NCBI GenBank assembly: GCA_938009235.1
Contig: CALLIK010000012.1
Location: forward strand, 16,079-80,078
DNA from: an uncultured Caulobacterales bacterium
Lineage (GTDB): Bacteria; Pseudomonadota; Alphaproteobacteria; Caulobacterales; Maricaulaceae
Direction of reading: 5' to 3'
DNA: 64,000 nucleotides
Position numbers and translations under genes: made by a program. This document shows, one piece after another, positions 61,361 through 64,000 of this stretch (positions are counted from its first letter, which is position 1; each line of letters begins with the position of its first letter). The notes under the pieces were generated by a model. It did no database searches. It had not been told where the DNA came from and saw nothing but the letters and a program-made list of their open reading frames with translations.

Positions 61361-61379
61361 CTCGAAAGGAATTCTAATT

Positions 61380-63695
61380 ATGGCATCTTTCTCCCCCGTT
61401 CTGGAAGAAACTATCCACCGCGCTCTGACTTTGGCCAGTGACCGTAAGCATGAGCTCGCCACGCTTGAGCATTTATTGCTCTCCTTGTTAGACGACAAAG
61501 ACGCCGCAGCTGTGATCTCGGCCTGCGATGTTGATATCGAACCGCTCCGTGCTGACGTAGAGCGCTATCTAGACGAAGATCTTGCGTCGCTCGTCGTCGA
61601 AGAATTTGAAGAAGCTCGCCCAACGGCAGGCTTCCACCGCGTGATCCAACGCGCTGTTATCCACGTGCAGTCATCAGGCCGCGAAGAAGTCACGGGCGCA
61701 AATGCGCTCGTTGCGCTCTTTGCTGAACGCGAATCCCATGCGGTCTACTTCCTGCAAGAGCGCGACATGACGCGCTATGATGCGGTGAACTACATCAGCC
61801 ACGGCATCAGCAAATCTGGTGACGGGACTGCGGCGAAATCTCCGATGGGCGCAGATATGCCTGAAGGCGAAGACGCGAAGAAGAAAGACCCGCTCGAAGA
61901 ATATACCGTCAATTTGAACGTCAAGGCGAAAGAGGGCGATATTGATCCCCTGATTGGCCGCGATGAAGAAGTCGAACGCTGCATCATGGTGCTCTCGCGC
62001 CGCCGCAAGAATAATCCGCTCCTCGTGGGTGATCCGGGCGTGGGTAAAACTGCGATTGCCGAAGGTATCGCGCGCCGCATCGTTAATGGTGAAGTGCCTG
62101 ACGTTCTGGCTGATGCCACGATCTACTCGCTCGACATGGGCGCATTGCTCGCGGGTACGCGCTATCGCGGTGATTTCGAGGAACGCTTAAAAGCCGTTGT
62201 CACGCAGTTGCAAGACACTGACGGCGCGGTTCTGTTTATCGACGAAATTCATACCATCATTGGCGCAGGCGCAACGTCTGGCGGGGCGATGGATGCGTCC
62301 AACCTGCTCAAGCCTGCTCTCCAATCTGGAAAATTGCGTTGCATGGGCTCGACGACCTATAAGGAATATCGTCAGCATTTCGAAAAGGACCGCGCGCTCT
62401 CGCGTCGTTTCCTCAAGATCGATGTGTCGGAACCAACGCCAGAAGATGCTGTGAAAATTCTTCAAGGCCTCAAGTCCTATTTCGAAGACTTCCACGGCGT
62501 GACCTATTCGGCGGCTGCCATTCAAGGCGCGGTTGATTTGTCGGTTCGCCACATCACTGACCGTTTGCTGCCTGACAAAGCCATCGACATTATCGACGAG
62601 GCGGGCGCACGCACGCGTTTAGTCCCCGAAGCAGACCGCAAGACGAAGATTGGTATCAAAGAGATCGAAAGCGTTGTTGCTAAGATCGCGCGCATCCCAC
62701 CGAAATCTATTTCGCGTGATGATGAGAAGGCGCTCAAGTCGCTGCCAATGGATTTGAAACGTATGGTCTTCGGCCAAGACGACGCGATTGATAAAGTGGC
62801 GTCAGCGGTGAAACTCGCCCGCGCAGGTCTACGTGAACCGAATAAGCCGATTGGCTCTTATCTGTTCGCAGGTCCAACGGGTGTCGGTAAAACCGAAGTC
62901 GCGAAGCAATTGGCTATGACCCAAGGTCTAGAGCTGCTGCGCTTTGATATGTCCGAATATATGGAACGCCATACGGTTTCGCGCCTCATCGGTGCGCCTC
63001 CCGGCTATGTTGGATATGACCAAGGCGGATTGCTCACGGATCAAGTGAACCAGAACCCACATTCTATCTTGCTCTTGGACGAGATCGAGAAAGCCCATCC
63101 TGACATCTACAACATCTTGTTGCAGGTCATGGACAATGGCTTCTTGACCGACGCCAATGGCCGCAAAGTCGACTTCCGTAATGTCATCATGATTATGACA
63201 ACGAATGCGGGCGCAGCGGATGCGGCGAAAGCTGAAATCGGATTTGGACGTGGTTTGAAATCTGACGAACAAGAGGGCGCAATTAAACGCCGCTTCACGC
63301 CAGAATTCCGCAACCGTTTGGACGCCATCGTCTCCTTCGCAGCTTTGACGCCTGAGGATATTTCTAAGGTTGTCGATAAGTTCGTGATTCAACTCGAAGC
63401 ACAGCTTGCGGATCGTAAGATTGAATTTGAATTGTCTAAAGGGGCTAATCTTTGGCTCGCGACAGAAGGCTACGACAAACGCTACGGCGCGCGTCCATTG
63501 GGCCGCACCATTCAGGAATATATCAAAAAGCCATTGGCCGATGAAATCCTGTTCGGGAAATTGAAAACGGGTGGATTGGTCAAAGTTGGCGTAGACAAGA
63601 AGAAAGAAAACCTAACCTTCAAAATAGTTCCACCTGCTAAAGGCAAAGCCAAGGGCAAAGGCACAAAAGCACCAAAGCCTAAAGAGGACGCGTAA
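61380..63695 (+). CDS. clpA: ATP-dependent Clp protease ATP-binding subunit ClpA
   Basis: ClpA is the AAA+ unfoldase that feeds substrates to ClpP. The 771-residue protein has the N-domain with two Clp repeats (residues 1-145), which binds ClpS. The first ATPase module has [13 protein letters not shown] and [13 protein letters not shown], and the second has [13 protein letters not shown] and [19 protein letters not shown] provides the IGF-type loop that docks on ClpP. A basic Lys/Gly/Pro tail ([17 protein letters not shown]) extends the C-terminus. The ribosome site is AAAGGA, 9 bases before the ATG. Confidence 0.97.
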   Translation: MASFSPVLEETIHRALTLASDRKHELATLEHLLLSLLDDKDAAAVISACDVDIEPLRADVERYLDEDLASLVVEEFEEARPTAGFHRVIQRAVIHVQSSGREEVTGANALVALFAERESHAVYFLQERDMTRYDAVNYISHGISKSGDGTAAKSPMGADMPEGEDAKKKDPLEEYTVNLNVKAKEGDIDPLIGRDEEVERCIMVLSRRRKNNPLLVGDPGVGKTAIAEGIARRIVNGEVPDVLADATIYSLDMGALLAGTRYRGDFEERLKAVVTQLQDTDGAVLFIDEIHTIIGAGATSGGAMDASNLLKPALQSGKLRCMGSTTYKEYRQHFEKDRALSRRFLKIDVSEPTPEDAVKILQGLKSYFEDFHGVTYSAAAIQGAVDLSVRHITDRLLPDKAIDIIDEAGARTRLVPEADRKTKIGIKEIESVVAKIARIPPKSISRDDEKALKSLPMDLKRMVFGQDDAIDKVASAVKLARAGLREPNKPIGSYLFAGPTGVGKTEVAKQLAMTQGLELLRFDMSEYMERHTVSRLIGAPPGYVGYDQGGLLTDQVNQNPHSILLLDEIEKAHPDIYNILLQVMDNGFLTDANGRKVDFRNVIMIMTTNAGAADAAKAEIGFGRGLKSDEQEGAIKRRFTPEFRNRLDAIVSFAALTPEDISKVVDKFVIQLEAQLADRKIEFELSKGANLWLATEGYDKRYGARPLGRTIQEYIKKPLADEILFGKLKTGGLVKVGVDKKKENLTFKIVPPAKGKAKGKGTKAPKPKEDA

Positions 63696-63700
63696 CGCCC

Positions 63701-63754
63701 GAAATCAATCCAGTGGATTGATTTCAGTGAAGCGCCGAAACCGTAAGGTTTCGG
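63701..63754. repeat. Two perfect palindromic hairpins after clpA
   Basis: GAAATCAATCC (63701-63711) is a perfect 11-bp match to GGATTGATTTC (63715-63725) around AGT. Nine bases on, CCGAAACC (63735-63742) matches GGTTTCGG (63747-63754) around GTAA. Neither has a T run, and both precede the terminator. They look like a REP-type palindromic element inserted after the gene. Confidence 0.6.
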
Positions 63755-63776
63755 GTGTCTCAATGTTGAATAAAAA

Positions 63777-63807
63777 AGCCGCGTTCCTCGGAGCGTGGCT
63801 TTTTTTG
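63777..63807 (+). terminator. Rho-independent terminator after clpA
   Basis: A-rich left flank, 7-bp stem AGCCGCG/CGTGGCT (63777-63783 with 63794-63800, one G-T pair) and an eight-base T run. Confidence 0.8.
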
Positions 63808-63885
63808 TCAGGTTTTGTGGCCTGTTTTATGTCCAACTTGGTGACTTAGCGGGCATTAAGTGAGCGGCTTAAAACGCCTGCGGTT

Positions 63886-64000
63886 TCAATCGGTCATCGC
63901 AACACATTGGCCAAATCGCTCGGCCGGTGTTTCATATTCGAGGGTCTTTCTGGGACGCTCGTTAAGGGATCTTGCTACCGCATTCAACTTGGCTTGGCTA
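63886..64000 (-). mobile_element. IS30-family transposase, C-terminal end, cut by the window edge
   Basis: On the minus strand the frame entering from 64000 encodes AKLNAVARSLNERPRKTLEY followed by ETPAERFGQCV and stops at 63886. The LNERPRKTL-x2-ETPAERF block is the conserved end of IS30-type transposases. About 38 codons are visible. The right inverted repeat should lie between about 63820 and 63885 but I could not define it. The rest of the element is beyond the window. Confidence 0.88.

Overview
The window looks like a chromosomal segment of a marine alphaproteobacterium, most likely of the Hyphomonadaceae/Maricaulales/Robiginitomaculaceae type. This is inferred from gene content and neighbourhoods typical of that class: a polyprenyl synthase next to a DUF2007 gene, DUF1489, DUF4197, an ETF-QO, a large TonB-dependent receptor, TadG- and SleB-like proteins, and a surface-associated alginate lyase. 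No rRNA or tRNA gene, CRISPR array or integrated phage was seen. The only mobile DNA is the 3' end of an IS30-family transposase cut by the right edge.

Layout. 1-0.4 kb: the 3' end of an Ala/Lys/Asp-rich tandem-repeat protein. 0.7-3.2 kb: sdhC-sdhD-sdhA. The iron-sulfur subunit sdhB lies 9 kb further on at 12.3-13.1 kb. Between them are a membrane histidine kinase, an acyltransferase, rarA, two paralogous lipoproteins, a crotonase, a DUF4197 lipoprotein and creD. 13.2-20 kb: a decayed amidase-like fragment, a PlsC-type acyltransferase, arsC, an MscS-related membrane protein, zapE, rnhB, a secreted four-Cys protein and a pair of TIGR04283/TIGR04282 glycosyltransferases. 20-23 kb (minus strand): a probable operon of a RimB-RimK fusion, a family-4-like uracil-DNA glycosylase and a lipoprotein with every ligand of a subclass B1 metallo-beta-lactamase.

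23-36 kb: mostly housekeeping. ETF-QO, a TPR protein, ispE, a WecA/MraY-like transferase, polyprenyl diphosphate synthase, DUF2007, glyQ-glyS and ppdK. 36.4-41 kb: an accessory stretch with a PL7 alginate lyase (preceded by a perfect 14-bp palindrome), a PKD/YHYH lipoprotein overlapping a small exported protein, and a SleB-type cell-wall hydrolase. 41-46.5 kb: folD, then a partial type II secretion set (gspC, gspD, gspN, a short prepilin peptidase) with a lipoprotein. 46.5-51 kb: mgtE, a lysozyme-domain protein with a C-terminal membrane tail, a cupin/JmjC-like protein and DUF1489. 51-58 kb: a TonB receptor, a GNAT protein, a hybrid histidine kinase and a TadG-like protein. 58-64 kb: a dac-panC operon, clpS, a frame-disrupted exported protein gene, clpA, a cluster of perfect palindromes with a terminator, and the IS30 fragment.

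Genes that act together: SdhCDAB forms complex II; ETF-QO also feeds the quinone pool, and the polyprenyl synthase probably supplies the quinone side chain. ClpS-ClpA form the N-degron protease adaptor and unfoldase. GspC-GspD-GspN and the prepilin peptidase belong to type II secretion. The most notable items are the B1 metallo-beta-lactamase in a RimK/UDG operon, the tandem lipoprotein pair, the membrane-tailed lysozyme protein, the YHYH pair, the split sdh locus and the palindromes near the alginate lyase and after clpA. I found no complete, clearly novel multi-gene system.
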